Assembly (NCBI GenBank): GCA_012861695.1
Contig: JAAOOA010000060.1
Span: 10,314,954 to 10,378,953, forward strand
Direction of reading: 5' to 3'
Source: Trematomus loennbergii
Lineage: Eukaryota; Chordata; Actinopteri; Perciformes; Nototheniidae
Length of the DNA: 64,000 bases
Under the pieces are notes generated by a model that made no database searches, had not been told where the DNA came from, and worked only from the letters and a program-made list of their open reading frames with translations. The first letter of the stretch is position 1; each line of letters starts with the position of its first letter. Positions 47,401-55,265 of the stretch are shown piece after piece. Position numbers and translations under genes: made by a program.

Positions 47401-50171
47401 GAAAAGTCATCTCTTAGTGGTCACAAGTGAATACTTTAGGTCAAACAGTGTTTTAAAATGTTTTCAGTCAACAACAGTTTCCTCATCATGTGTTTGTCAC
47501 GTTGACATTGCTAAATATACAGTATTTATTCATTAATGTATGTCAAATGTGTAGGAAATAAAGAGTTTTTAAGGGAACTGCTTATTTCTTGATTGTGTAA
47601 ATATATTTGTGAAAGTAAAATGAGTTGTAAGTCTTCTAAAAGTTAAGGGAGTCTTAAATGTTTAACTAAACATATGCACTCAGATTTCTGATTATGCAAA
47701 ACATCTGAAATGATGTATTAAGAATCATATTTATGTAAAGGGTCTTACATTCGTAAGAATAGGACTACTTTATTTTATATTGAGGCGACACAATTGGTAA
47801 ATGTAATGCAATGAGTTTTCTAAATTGTACTGTGGTTTAGGAAAATGTACAGAGATTTCATAACATTTGATACTTCATCACACAAAGAAAGTCCTCATCA
47901 GAGTAAATGTTTTTGAAGGCTACACAGCTACCCCCTGGCCTGCTTACTGGCTAACATTAGCTACTGTAGCTGCCCAAATGCACCAACTTAAAGAGGGTCA
48001 CACTAATCCCTTTGTCTTTAGCAAGGACTCCACACATTTACATTTAAGTCCAGTACTTTCCTAAAACATTTACAAATGACTGAACAAACTTGAGAAAGAG
48101 AGAGAAAACACATACACAGAAATGCATACTGTACACATAATAATCACACACACCCCTCCCAGCCAAGAGGGTCATGCATGGAATGAAGCGTGTGTGTGGA
48201 GGCCGATAAACCATGAGAGAGCCTATCTGCCACCTTGCATGAATCAGAAAGCTGTTGTTTACGCCCTTCGGAGCAAATGTTTACGTTACTGCTTTGAAAT
48301 GCCGCAGCATCATTACCGTCACTGCCTCTCTTCCACAGAGTGGCTCCAGGTCACATCCAGCTCTCTCAGCTGGTCACTGATTACAATCTGGGTGTGTTTC
48401 TATGATACCAGATCCTTCCTTCCTTATCTCCTCCTTCCTTTCCCTAATTCCTTAAGGACGCTGACCACAGCCTTTTGCCTGCACCCTCTTTCCAATAACC
48501 TGTTCTTTCTCCCTCTGTCCCTCTCTTCCCTCCGAACTCCTTGCCATACTTTCCTTAATACCTTCGATAAGCCCTCCACCTGCCTGTCCTCTTTCTTTCC
48601 ATCAATCATTTATTTCTCCATTTGTCATGTCCTTCCTTTCTTCCTTCCTTACCTCCTTTCTTCCCTACTCCTTGCCATCCTTTCCTCCATTTCTAGACCA
48701 CCTACACCTGTTTGTTTTTCATTCTTCATTCCATCAATCGTTTCTTTATCCATCTGACCCTTCCTTCCTTCCTTCCTTCCTTCCTTCCTTCCTTCCTTCC
48801 TTCCTTCCTTCCTTCCTTCCTTCCTTCCTTCCTTCCTTCCTTCCTTCCTTCCTTCCCTACTCCTTGCCATCCTTTCCTTCTTCTTTCTGTATTTTTTTCA
48901 TATCTCTATCTGTATCTCTCTTCCTTCCTTTCTTCCTTTCCTACTCTTTGTAATTATTTCCTTTAGCCCCCCCCCATGCCTGTCTTTTTTGTTGTTTTAT
49001 TTATTCGTCTGTCTTTGCTTTCCTTCCTTCCCTATACTGCTTCTCATCCTTTCCTTAATTCCTTCTCCCAACCCCTTGACCTGCCTTTTCTTCTTCTTTC
49101 AGTTAATCGTTTATTGTTCAATCTATCCCTTCCTTCTTCCTTCCTTCCTTCCTTGTTCAATCAATATTCAATCTCTTCCTTGTCATTCAAAATAATCTAC
49201 ATTTCCTCATGTCCGAGACCAGCTAATCACTATTTGTAATCCATCAAAATAACCTTTAAATGTCCCCACTTGACAAAACATCCGCACAAAGACCTTTAAT
49301 ACACTTCAATCTTCACATAAAGAAGTACAGCAGCAAAAACATGAATGCCAAGTCAGTACAACTTTTCATTAGCACAATTGGGTTAAAGCAAAGTAAGGTT
49401 TCCAGACCTATCCAAATGTGCACATGGGCATGGCAATGAGGGGTTATTATTATCAGATGCCTGCAGACGGTCAAATCCCCCCTGCCTGAAACCCCTCTCT
49501 GCCCTCTGTCTGAATAATCCAGTGTTTGCCCAGGCCCTCCCTGAATTACCCTCCACCCTCTGCGAGCAGCCCGCACACAGGGAAACAAGATCCGGTAAAC
49601 AAATTATAATCAGTTGTGGTTTCCTGAAAACACGACTCCAGCCTCAAAACAACATTTGCATTGATCAAAATGCATTTCCCGCATTCTTCTGCATTTCATT
49701 TGTTGGCCTTGTTATCGCCAAACTAAGTCGTGGATGAGCTTTATGACGCCATCATGTCGAGAGAGCAAAACAACACATCGGAAACAACTTTGAATTTATA
49801 ATTATTTCGGCAGCTTTTTTTTTATTTCGACTATTTGGTCATGATTAAAATGTGATAAATTGAAAAAGTTACGACTGAGGATCAATTACAACGGATAATG
49901 GCTGGAAAACGTAATTGGCTTTACGCACTGGACTTATTCAAAAACAATATGAAGACAAACTTATAGAATCGCGTTTAATTGAACCATAAAAACATCAAGT
50001 GAATTGCTCCGGCTAACGTTAACCTCTAATTAACTACACTTTTAAGAAAATATTTGCTAAAAACATTAACTCTACATTATATTTACGACAACATTGGATG
50101 AATCCTACTTACCTTGCGCCATCAAACCCACGATAAGAAGCCGCAAAGTCCATCTCGCCGCCGGGCTGCAT
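22032..50171 (-). CDS. chrna6: Neuronal nicotinic acetylcholine receptor subunit alpha-6 (eight coding exons, two frame breaks)
   Basis: Encodes a subunit of the pentameric acetylcholine-gated cation channel in the neuronal plasma membrane. Joined exons give about 522 residues once one extra base is discounted in exon 1 and one in exon 6; this length is usual for the family. In order: hydrophobic signal peptide, extracellular ligand domain with a 13-residue Cys-loop (C151-C165), loop-B tryptophan in FGSWTY, loop C with [10 protein letters not shown] (vicinal cysteines, alpha-type), M1-M3 in exon 6, a cytoplasmic loop with a glycine run, and M4 in exon 8. Alpha-6 rather than alpha-3 is preferred from [33 protein letters not shown] and [10 protein letters not shown], judged from remembered family sequences. 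In alpha-6 neurons such subunits usually pair with beta2 and beta3 types. Alpha-3 remains possible. Confidence 0.85.
22158..25235 (-). other. chrna6 intron 7
   Basis: About 3.1 kb, GTGAGT donor and ACAG acceptor. It holds a LINE reverse-transcriptase scrap (separate entry); otherwise no feature was recognised. Confidence 0.85.
22761..22952 (-). mobile_element. LINE reverse-transcriptase fragment
   Basis: Reads [20 protein letters not shown], then LPYGLHEA and YAHASTLYW. This matches the order GVPQG-S-LGPLL-x-INDLP ... YADD-LY in non-LTR reverse transcriptases of the Rex/L2/CR1 kind. The catalytic YADD has become YAHA and the fragment is about 60 codons, so it is inactive. It has the same strand as the host gene. 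Confidence 0.8.
25236..25505 (-). CDS. chrna6: chrna6 exon 7: distal cytoplasmic loop
   Basis: Flanked by a CTAGCAG acceptor and GTGAGT donor; 270 bases, phase 0 to 0. Reads [20 protein letters not shown], a cysteine-rich patch ([12 protein letters not shown]), and the conserved amphipathic helix [19 protein letters not shown] ending KAKE before M4. In mammals this region is not a separate exon. Confidence 0.92.
25506..27457 (-). other. chrna6 intron 6
   Basis: About 1.95 kb, GTAAGG donor. No repeat or exon recognised. A 120-codon plus-strand frame at 26517-26879 has no domain and is judged chance. Confidence 0.85.
27458..28070 (-). CDS. chrna6: chrna6 exon 6: loop C, M1-M3 and proximal cytoplasmic loop (frameshifted)
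   Basis: CACTTAG acceptor, GTAAGG donor. 613 bases, one more than a multiple of three although the flanking phases are both 0. Reads [20 protein letters not shown], the alpha-defining YNCCEE, M1 ([20 protein letters not shown]), M2 ([20 protein letters not shown]) and M3 up to [16 protein letters not shown]. There a run of four T (27617-27620 on this strand's complement) puts the following codons out of frame. The expected continuation resumes one base over as [11 protein letters not shown] and runs to KKRKNSLLQ. Taken literally, translation ends in a stop at 27468, without M4, upstream of two exon junctions. Confidence 0.9.
27490..27533 (-). repeat. chrna6: Poly-glycine tract inside chrna6 exon 6
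   Basis: GGA/GGG/GGC codons encode [18 protein letters not shown] in the M3-M4 cytoplasmic loop. The purine-rich triplet run could vary in length. Read in the shifted frame it becomes Arg-rich. Confidence 0.85.
28452..28918 (+). mobile_element. MITE family 1 copy (intron 5)
   Basis: Left end AAGAGGACATATTATGC and right end ATAATAGGGCCTCTTTAAA are imperfect inverted repeats. Shared interior text includes CTTCCTGTGCTGCAGCACC, CTGCTCTGATTGGTTAGCTG and ACATAGTGATGTCA. The same text recurs near 36.8 and 39.9 kb and inverted near 45.9 kb. Confidence 0.85.
29212..30910 (+). mobile_element. MITE family 2 copy, interrupted and truncated (intron 5)
   Basis: Starts AGGGGACCTATCATGC after TTAA and follows the inverted order of the copy at 43.24-43.75 kb: CACCGGGGACACATATTC, then GATACAGACTGATACAGATT, CCACCTATCAGGGGAATG, GTGGTCAGCTGCAGCTCA, AGCAAATAGAGCGAAATGAG. 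A Harbinger-like element splits it after the first 80 bp. About 0.5 kb at 30240-30770 has no match in the other copy and may be a second insertion. The far inverted repeat is missing. Confidence 0.75.
29294..30077. mobile_element. Harbinger-like MITE nested in MITE family 2
   Basis: Terminal inverted repeats TGCCGCAGTTCCACTACA and TGGCGCAGTTCCACTACA (17 of 18 identical), flanked on both sides by CAA. Removing it restores the CACCAAGTGTCAG junction seen in the uninterrupted copy at 43.68 kb. That proves the insertion boundary and the 3-bp target duplication typical of PIF/Harbinger. 784 bp, no transposase. It contains a full CRE (TGACGTCA, 29445-29452). Confidence 0.88.
31275..31482 (-). CDS. 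chrna6: chrna6 exon 5: Cys-loop region
   Basis: ATGCAG acceptor, GTCAGT donor; 208 bases, one completing the split codon from exon 4. Reads [19 protein letters not shown], the PPAIFKSSC start of the Cys-loop, FPFDYQNC closing it, and loop B in [20 protein letters not shown]. The asparagine in QNCS is a possible N-glycosylation site. Confidence 0.95.
31490..31511. repeat. (TG)n run at the exon 5 acceptor
   Basis: About ten TG units on the plus strand, giving (CA)n in the pre-mRNA within 10 bases of the exon 5 acceptor AG. Confidence 0.9.
31914..32420. mobile_element. hAT-type MITE (intron 4)
   Basis: The right end, reversed, reads CCAGAGATGGAAGAAGTAG; the left is the degenerate AGAAGTGGTTGAATG. 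Subterminal ACTCAAGTACTG and TTACTTAAGTAAAA motifs are those of common fish hAT elements with CAGAGGTGG-type ends. ACATT is directly repeated at both flanks. Confidence 0.7.
32941..33050 (-). CDS. chrna6: chrna6 exon 4: 110-bp ligand-domain exon
   Basis: CTCTCAG acceptor, GTGAGA donor. Reads [20 protein letters not shown], then [17 protein letters not shown] and ends two bases into a codon. 110 bp is the constant size of this exon across the family. Loop A tyrosine is in VLYNN. Confidence 0.95.
35183..35270. repeat. (CA)n microsatellite with a C8 interruption
   Basis: About 85 bases; a CCCCCCCC run followed by ACCAC interrupts it at 35220-35230. Confidence 0.95.
35379..35483. repeat. (TG)n microsatellite next to chrna6 exon 3
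   Basis: More than 50 TG units with a TGGTG phase break near its start. It ends about 10 bases from the exon 3 donor, so the pre-mRNA reads GTAAGTACAA followed directly by (CA)n. Confidence 0.95.
35493..35537 (-). CDS. chrna6: chrna6 exon 3: 45-bp exon
   Basis: TTTCCAG acceptor, GTAAGT donor. Fifteen codons reading [15 protein letters not shown], phase 0 to 0. The 45-bp size is conserved across vertebrate neuronal receptor genes. Confidence 0.95.
36772..37184 (+). mobile_element. MITE family 1 copy (intron 2)
   Basis: Begins TTAAAGATCACATATACG and ends ATAAGGGCCTCTTTAAAA. The interior matches the 28.5 kb copy (CTGCCTGTGCTGCAGCACC, CTCTGATTGGTTAGCTGGC, AGAAGCGTGAGTG). Confidence 0.85.
37361..37925 (-). 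mobile_element. LINE-tailed interspersed repeat (L2-like 3' end)
   Basis: On the minus strand it ends AAAGTGCTTTATATATAAAG and then TTGGATTGGATTGGATA, the 3' terminus and simple-repeat tail of fish L2-like retroelements. The body (GGCAGGTCGTTCCACAG, GCCAGGCCATTGAGGGC) is a high-copy type of fish sequence as far as I recall. No reverse transcriptase is present. Confidence 0.7.
38149..38288 (-). CDS. chrna6: chrna6 exon 2: start of the mature receptor
   Basis: TTGCAG acceptor, GTAAGC donor; 140 bases. Two bases complete the codon split with exon 1. Reads [20 protein letters not shown], then [20 protein letters not shown] and SQLVKV. NVS is a possible N-glycosylation site. Signal cleavage is likely near the CFSSKAED start. 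Confidence 0.95.
38725..39124. mobile_element. 400-bp MITE with perfect 25-bp terminal inverted repeats
   Basis: Both ends read AGTGGGTGTTTCTCAATCGC and onward GAGTA in inverse orientation with no mismatch. Lies about 0.44 kb upstream of exon 2 in intron 1. No target duplication was obvious and no protein is encoded. Perfect ends suggest relatively recent movement. Confidence 0.85.
39925..40345 (+). mobile_element. MITE family 1 copy (intron 1)
   Basis: Shares CTTCCTGTGCTGCAGCACC, CTGCTCTGATTGGTTAGCTG, AGCCAATAGAAGCGTGAGTG and a right end GAGGGCCTCTTTAA with the other copies. The left boundary is soft. Confidence 0.8.
43244..43754 (-). mobile_element. MITE family 2, complete copy (intron 1)
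   Basis: Ends AGTGAACCTATCATGC and inverted AGGGGACCTATCATGC (14 of 16 identical), each flanked by TTAA. That target choice points to the piggyBac-like group. 511 bp without a coding region. Carries a CRE (TGACGTCA, 43562-43569), as does the 29-31 kb copy. Confidence 0.85.
44750..45025 (+). mobile_element. Non-LTR retrotransposon 3' end
   Basis: A plus-strand frame ends [13 protein letters not shown], the usual C-terminus of fish LINE reverse-transcriptase proteins. About 200 bp of 3' UTR follows, ending CCCTCGGGGACAAATAAACG and a short ACTAT repeat tail. Heavily 5' truncated. Confidence 0.75.
45829..46158 (-). mobile_element. MITE family 1 copy (intron 1, inverted)
   Basis: Inverse of the 28.5 kb copy: TTTTGGGGTTTTACCTTTCC, AGAGCCGGCCAATCAGAGCA, TTTTTGAACATTAAAGCATG, and end GCATTATAGGGCCCCTTTAA. 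Confidence 0.85.
46401..46424. repeat. (CA)n microsatellite
   Basis: About 11 uninterrupted units. Confidence 0.9.
46725..46850 (+). mobile_element. LINE 3' UTR remnant
   Basis: GGACTACGGATGGAAACTAG, then TTCATTAATGTGCACTGTCC and an AAATAAACAATTAAATG tail match the 3' end of a common fish LINE type as I recall it. No coding part remains. Confidence 0.6.
48412..49160. repeat. Pyrimidine-rich TTCC-type tract
   Basis: About 750 bp dominated by CTTCC/TTCCT words, degenerate outside the central pure array. Long open frames through it (Leu/Ser/Pro/Phe-rich on plus, Lys/Arg/Glu on minus) come from the repeat. It sits in intron 1, 1-1.7 kb from exon 1. Confidence 0.85.
48760..48855. repeat. (TTCC)n tetranucleotide array
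   Basis: About 24 uninterrupted TTCC units in the centre of the tract. In the pre-mRNA this is (GGAA)n. Confidence 0.97.
50113..50171 (-). CDS. chrna6: chrna6 exon 1: signal peptide, frame disturbed
   Basis: Ends at a GTAAG donor one base into a codon, which joins exon 2 as ...MAQG|CFSS. Read backwards in that frame the exon encodes [16 protein letters not shown], a good hydrophobic signal. But the frame has no ATG before a stop about 40 bases further up. The only plausible ATG (50171) is one base out of register. One extra base in the GGCGGCGAG stretch would explain it. An unseen upstream exon is less likely because no convincing acceptor is visible. Confidence 0.75.
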
Positions 50172-50480
50172 CTCTCCTCCGTGTCGCTTGAGGATCCTCG
50201 ACTTTTTTACAGTAGAAAGTGCTGTTGGTTAGACGGATGAGCGGTAGAAATAATCTGTAATGGCATGAAACAAAAAACCGCGCGCTGACTCTCCCCTGGT
50301 GCCGTGTGTCTCGCTCTGCCGGTGCGCTCCTTCCTGATCTGATCCGAACTTGACTGACTCGTCCCTCCCCTATGAGCGCAAAGCTCCCCTCTGGCGCATC
50401 CACGCGGACGTGGAGCCGCCCTAAACAACTGCTCTGTGGGATTATAGGAGTCATTTCATCCCGTGAATCACAGGAGAACA
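50172..50480 (-). promoter_or_regulatory. chrna6: Probable 5' UTR and core promoter of chrna6
   Basis: GC- and CpG-rich compared with its surroundings. It includes GGGGAGGGAC and an inverted repeat CCACGTCCGCGTGG. No strong TATA box is placed. The transcription start cannot be set from sequence alone. Confidence 0.5.
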
Positions 50481-50733
50481 TTCATGCAGATCAAAACTAC
50501 CTGTGCCTACATTCTGGAGGAATGTTTGGCGTCTAATTAAAGGCAAGATTTGCACATGTAAAATAGCCACTAGTAATATTGAAATGCCCCTTAATGTGTT
50601 TTTGGTAGAGCCAGAGAGATCAGTAACCATCATTTTTGAAATAGGGTAATTTTGAATTTTTTAATTTTGAAATTTGAAGATTTCCGGCTGATTTAGAAAG
50701 TTGTAGTGTTATGGAAAACGCAGGTCTTATGAT

Positions 50734-50754
50734 CTCAGCACCACGGCCAGCGCC
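50734..50754 (+). promoter_or_regulatory. RE1/NRSE-like REST-binding site
   Basis: Core CAGCACCACGGCCAGCGCC matches the 21-base RE1 consensus at 19 positions by my alignment; the inner GGACAG is GGCCAG. REST silences neuronal genes in non-neuronal cells through such sites. It lies about 0.56 kb upstream of the chrna6 start. Confidence 0.75.
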
Positions 50755-50768
50755 GCTAATTTACATTG

Positions 50769-50789
50769 TGTGTTGTCCATGGTGCTGAA
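50769..50789 (-). promoter_or_regulatory. Second RE1-like site, inverted
   Basis: On the minus strand it reads TTCAGCACCATGGACAACAC, 17 of 21 against the RE1 consensus. It keeps both half-sites TTCAGCACC and GGACA at canonical spacing. It faces the first site across 14 bp. Confidence 0.6.
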
Positions 50790-50799
50790 ATGAGCAGCG

Positions 50800-51860
50800 T
50801 GCCTACTTCAGAGGGGTATTTCATACATTATCAGCATTTTGCAACATGTGCTGCTGCACGAGACAATAAGATGTTGAAACAATATGTTACTGAGCGTACT
50901 CTAATGAGTTCAAGCATACTCTTTACATCACTTAATGCACAGGGAGCATGCCGTGTCTTTCCCCACCACTAAACTGCAGCACTGCGCTGCGCTGGAGGAA
51001 AGTTTAGCTGCTCCGAATTATACCCGTGCTTTCTGTCTCACTGACAGGCTCATCCCGTGATAAATGTTCCGCAGGTGCTCCGATGGCCCTGATTAAGTTT
51101 AATTTCAGCCCGCGGTTTCTTCCCTGCTTGGTTTGACGTCATCAAACAGAGCAATTAAGCAAGTAGCCTGATGCTTAGCAGAGCTGAGCTGAACCGAGTC
51201 GACACACACACAGAATATTTTGTGAGTGGGTGGAAAGTCAACGACAGGAAGAGGGGGGGGGGCACACACATTAGGCTCCATTGGGGGAACTCTAGTCATC
51301 ACAGCCCCCCTGTTTAAAGGGGAACACACCTAAATTAAGAACTCCTCTTCGGACTGTGTTAGTTCAATCAATAATTGGCCGTGTAAGTCTGAAACGTGTG
51401 ATGTTATACATTGAAAAACTCTGGAGCTGTTCAATTGACAATTAATAAGAGAGTGATTTTTATTGGAAGATCTGAATTGTAGCTTACCAAAACTAGCTTT
51501 AGTTTCTTTGTTGGCTCCTCAGTTCTTAATCCGAAAATGTCCTTTGGCTCTCTGAGTGTCATAGTATCTTAACCAATGAATAACATGTATGAATTATTCA
51601 ATCAAGATAGATAGTCAATAGTTTTCCATTAAGTTATAAATGGTTTCATTAATGAATTGTATTCTTCTGTACAGCAGAGGCAGACGATCAGAGTAAAAGG
51701 CCACTATATATTCTCCAAATGCAAAACAAAGAAATAAAATCCTCTATATGTTCTCTTTTATGCCTGGCCCCTACCCGTTCACACTACATCCCCCTAATAA
51801 AAAACCCACTTCCACCAATGAGTCACTAAACCTCAGTGCCAACCATCAAATACACCCATT
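50800..51860. other. Upstream flank of chrna6, no gene seen
   Basis: Around 50980-51150 the sequence is more complex and CpG-containing than its neighbours and holds the CRE listed separately. The rest is AT-rich with nothing recognised. Confidence 0.45.
51134..51141. promoter_or_regulatory. Palindromic CRE, TGACGTCA
   Basis: Full cAMP-response element inside GTTTGACGTCATCAAAC, about 0.96 kb upstream of chrna6 and outside any recognised mobile element. Function is inferred from the motif only. Confidence 0.45.
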
Positions 51861-51865
51861 ATGGA

Positions 51866-51943
51866 CCGCTGTATAGTTCAGTTGGTAGAGCTGGCTGCCT
51901 GGGGTTTGGTCCCCATGCGGAGGACCCGGGTTCAAATCCGTTC
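51866..51943 (+). mobile_element. tRNA-like pseudogene or SINE head
   Basis: Contains A-box-like TAGTTCAGTTGG and a B-box GGTTCAAATCC at tRNA-like spacing. The anticodon arm cannot be folded normally: GGGG and CCCC pair around TTTGGT. The acceptor stem does not close. It is a tRNA-derived repeat, not a working tRNA. Confidence 0.65.
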
Positions 51944-52153
51944 AAGTCTGTATCTACAATAAGGGCACTGGTTAGCCAAAAAAAGAGAAAGAAATACACT
52001 CATTATAATCAATTGTAATTAAGTTTATTTGATCTTGTTTAGTTAATTAACAAGATAATAAAAAGACAGATGAAACAGGATGGTGTTTTGCCTCAGGTAA
52101 AACTACCAGATGTGCGATATAAATATCCTGTGAGAATGTGTTTGTATAATATG

Positions 52154-52155
<2 letters not shown>

Positions 52156-52185
<30 letters not shown>
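52156..52185. repeat. (CA)n microsatellite
   Basis: About 15 uninterrupted units. Confidence 0.95.
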
Positions 52186-52186
<1 letters not shown>

Positions 52187-52881
52187 TTGATGCAGATCTT
52201 CCTCTTCACCCTTAGGCCATAATCACCAGGATAAACACAATCAACCTTCACAACAAAGTCTGTGTTTTGTCACACAAATCTCTATCCTCTCATTTCAGCA
52301 CATGTAAAAAGCATGAAAACACGCATTCCTCTCTTCCTTATTTAGATATTGGAAGGAGTTTACCGAGTCTAATCCCGGCTGACAAGCTCTGCATAAAAAG
52401 GATAGATGAGGGGAAAACAGAGTAAGCATGGCGGGATAATGTGTTTTCGCTGTTGCTGGTGTCGCCATCTGACAAGTGCTGAGCTCACAGTGTGGCGTCA
52501 TGACACGCTTGTCTTCGCCGGCCTTATTAGTGTGGCGGTTTAGAGCAGGAACTAGGCGAGAATCAATGTTTCTGCCAGGGTTGTTTAGCGTGACGCACTG
52601 TGCCGCTCTGCCCTGCGCCATCTCTAATTCATGTTTTTTCTCGTAAAAGCTGCATGCACTGAGCCCAAAAGCCATTAGTGTCATCCTCTTATCTCTCCAC
52701 AGCGTCATCTCCCCATTTGGACTTCCTCTTCTTCCACCCAACAATACACCAACTTTATTTGTCAACATCTGTCCTCTTCTGGTTTTGCTGCATTGTCCTT
52801 ACTTCCTCAAAGCATGTTTGCCATTCCATACTCTCCCTCGCTCGGCGTTCTCCTTTCACCTCACATACCTCCAACATGCTT

Positions 52882-52898
52882 CCCCCCCCCCCCCCCCC
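52882..52898. repeat. Poly-C run
   Basis: Seventeen consecutive C on the plus strand, a possible slippage or assembly weak point. Confidence 0.95.
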
Positions 52899-54847
52899 TG
52901 CACCTGCTCTCATTCACCCGGCGTACACTGGTGCCCTCTTTCTGCCTCAAGTGAAACACAACATATAAAAAGATCTATCTCCCCTCGCTAGAACTTTTAG
53001 ACCATCTTGAATTATTCACGTCCGCATATCTGCAGCACCACATCCCCTGACCCCCGAGAGAAATGCTTTTATTTTCAACTCCACGTAATGAAATCTGGAT
53101 GGGCTTTTTTTATTCTCCCTGGCGTGATTGTCTCTCTGAGGTGGGGTTTAATGGAGCGAAGGTGATGGGAGGCTTCAGGAAGCTTCCAGGAGGAAGGACA
53201 GTAGATATCATGTCGTCCCTATGTGAAGAGAGAAGACATAAGGATTGTTGTTGGAGTGAAGAGAAAGGTTTTGCAATATGGACAGAGCAGAAGGCATGAA
53301 TTGAGTGCTGCTGCATCCAGGAAAGGCATCAATCACACACCAAACAATAGTGTAATCTAATAATGGCTGCACTAAGATTCAATTCATAACACAACTGGAA
53401 TATGTCATGGTTATATAATACCTCTACCTAATCACTTGATCAAATGAGGTTGTGAGCATTTTCTGAAATACAGTTACAAATATGCTTTCTGCTTTTAGAG
53501 TCAAAGCCGCGCCCCCTAAAACATTTTCAGGATTATTGCACATAATGGTGACGTCGTAAAAAATGTAAAGCTTATTAAAAAAGAGAATCAATACATCTTT
53601 CTGATCGATATTGCTTTGCACTTATGGCCCGGCCTACATTACTCATAATGTCATATATTTGTGTTTGTTGCACAAAATATTACTTAAGGAAGAGATGCTA
53701 AGGGTTTTTAATAATGTTTTCAAAGTGTTGTAAGGCAGAATGCTTCACTGGGACAAGATAACATATTAATAGGGCATCGTATTGACGTTGTTGGTTATTA
53801 AGTGTGAAATATGTACTGCCAAAGATACTTCAAAAAAAAGTATTTAAAACAAGTCACTTTTCAATATATCTAAATATAAAAGGATGCCGATGTGTTTCAA
53901 TAAATCACCATGGAGACGGGTTACTATATATCACATGGTGGAGCAGGTTACTCATTATTTGTATATGGAGGGGAGCAGTACTTGGTGTCATCGTCCATGA
54001 GAAGGACAATCAATTCCAAACTGGCTCCCCATATTCATGCTTGAGACACTCGAAAAGTCGCCATTGGAAACATTTTGAAAAGGGCAGGTGATTGGACACA
54101 TCATCTGTAAATCAATGTACTGGAGAGGCAGGTGGTAGAAGAGTAAAACAGCTTTTTCAACAAGATAAAACCTTCAGTGCCAATCTTTGCTATTCTTTCA
54201 CTGAGGAAATACTCTCCAGTTCTGACATAACTGATTCTATAGCAGAAGCCACGCGAACCACTTCATGAGACGGTATTTTTGCTTTGAACATACAGTAGCC
54301 TCACCTTATTACGTCATTTACATGGAGCGCTGGGCTATGAAATTACGTAATGGCAAAACCGTGGACATCTTCCAGGTCCAAAACATTAAATAACCATTAA
54401 TTTCATCAAGCCCGAGATCCGGTTGGTGGGAAGGAGGGTTCATGCCCTGCTTATTGGGGAATTACCGGGAATCAGCTTCAAGGATTTGAATGTGATCTTT
54501 TGATTTTGTAAAAAACACAGCTGCCTCTCAAGGTAACAAAACATTGGCTATTTCAATGGTGGCCTAATTGCAGCCTTGGAATCCAAAGTCCTTACCTGAG
54601 AGCGATCTTTTGTCCAGGGTTTTAATTCTAAATCAAATTAGAAAAAAAACAGAAGCAATCAACACCTAAGTTAAGTGTAAATTCAGACCAGGAAAAGCAA
54701 CCTCAGTAAAGATGTTGTATAAATGATATCAACACATCTGGTTGTGTCTATATATCAAATTACATGAGGTCTGCCAAAGAAGTAATGTTGTTCTTCGTCG
54801 AAGGATTATCAGCTTAAGGTGCACACAAAAGTAAATGCAGGTGGAAG

Positions 54848-54849
<2 letters not shown>

Positions 54850-54908
<59 letters not shown>
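54850..54908. repeat. (CA)n microsatellite, uninterrupted
   Basis: About 29 pure CA units, one of the few long arrays here without a CC phase break. Confidence 0.95.
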
Positions 54909-54911
<3 letters not shown>

Positions 54912-55265
54912 CACAAACACATCTGTTCATTTGTCTGATTAAGGAAAGCATTAATTTGATTGACTCTGCCCACGTAGCTTATAGCTGCACAGTGTGAGCG
55001 TGCTGTTGTGTAGTAGCTCAGTGCACCAACATAGAGATGATTTACAGGTACCATATTTTACACTGGAGCCCAAACATACACACAGAAACACACACAAGCT
55101 GGTCTTGAAAGACTAATATCCTCTGGGACAGGAAATGTCATATGGTCAGGTACATATAGTAAGAAAATGGGTTAGCTTATGCTGACTATAAGTCCAACGA
55201 ATCAAATTGGGGACGCCCCAAATTGTATATAAAACTCCCCGACCACTAGTTTAAAGTCCTGAAAA

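Larger units (their letters stand above)
38289..50112 (-). other. chrna6 intron 1 (11.8 kb)
   Basis: GTAAG donor and TTGCAG acceptor. The longest intron, holding several mobile elements, a TTCC array and no additional recognised exon. Stretches at 40.35-43.2 kb and 46.9-48.1 kb contain nothing I can name. Confidence 0.85.
51944..54848. other. Intergenic sequence, no gene recognised
   Basis: Contains a CA run and a poly-C run (separate entries). A 157-codon minus-strand frame (52295-52768) and smaller frames show no domain. 52.44-52.68 kb and 54.28-54.50 kb look non-repetitive and could be conserved non-coding sequence, but this needs alignment. Confidence 0.4.

Noticed and set aside
48122..48757. 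211-codon plus-strand open frame
   Set aside because: Most of it is translation of the CTTCC-rich tract (Leu/Ser/Pro/Phe), with no domain and no gene context.
22032..50171. Calling the alpha gene chrna3
   Set aside because: The beta neighbour first suggested the alpha3-beta4 cluster, but several segments ([47 protein letters not shown]) fit alpha-6 better. Kept as the alternative.
51866..51943. Functional tRNA gene
   Set aside because: Promoter boxes are present but the anticodon arm and acceptor stem do not fold.
52295..52768. 157-codon minus-strand open frame
   Set aside because: No domain or exon structure; the underlying DNA may be conserved non-coding sequence instead.
53020..53060. 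A further RE1 site at CAGCACCACATCCCC
   Set aside because: Only the left half-site matches; the GGACAG half is absent.
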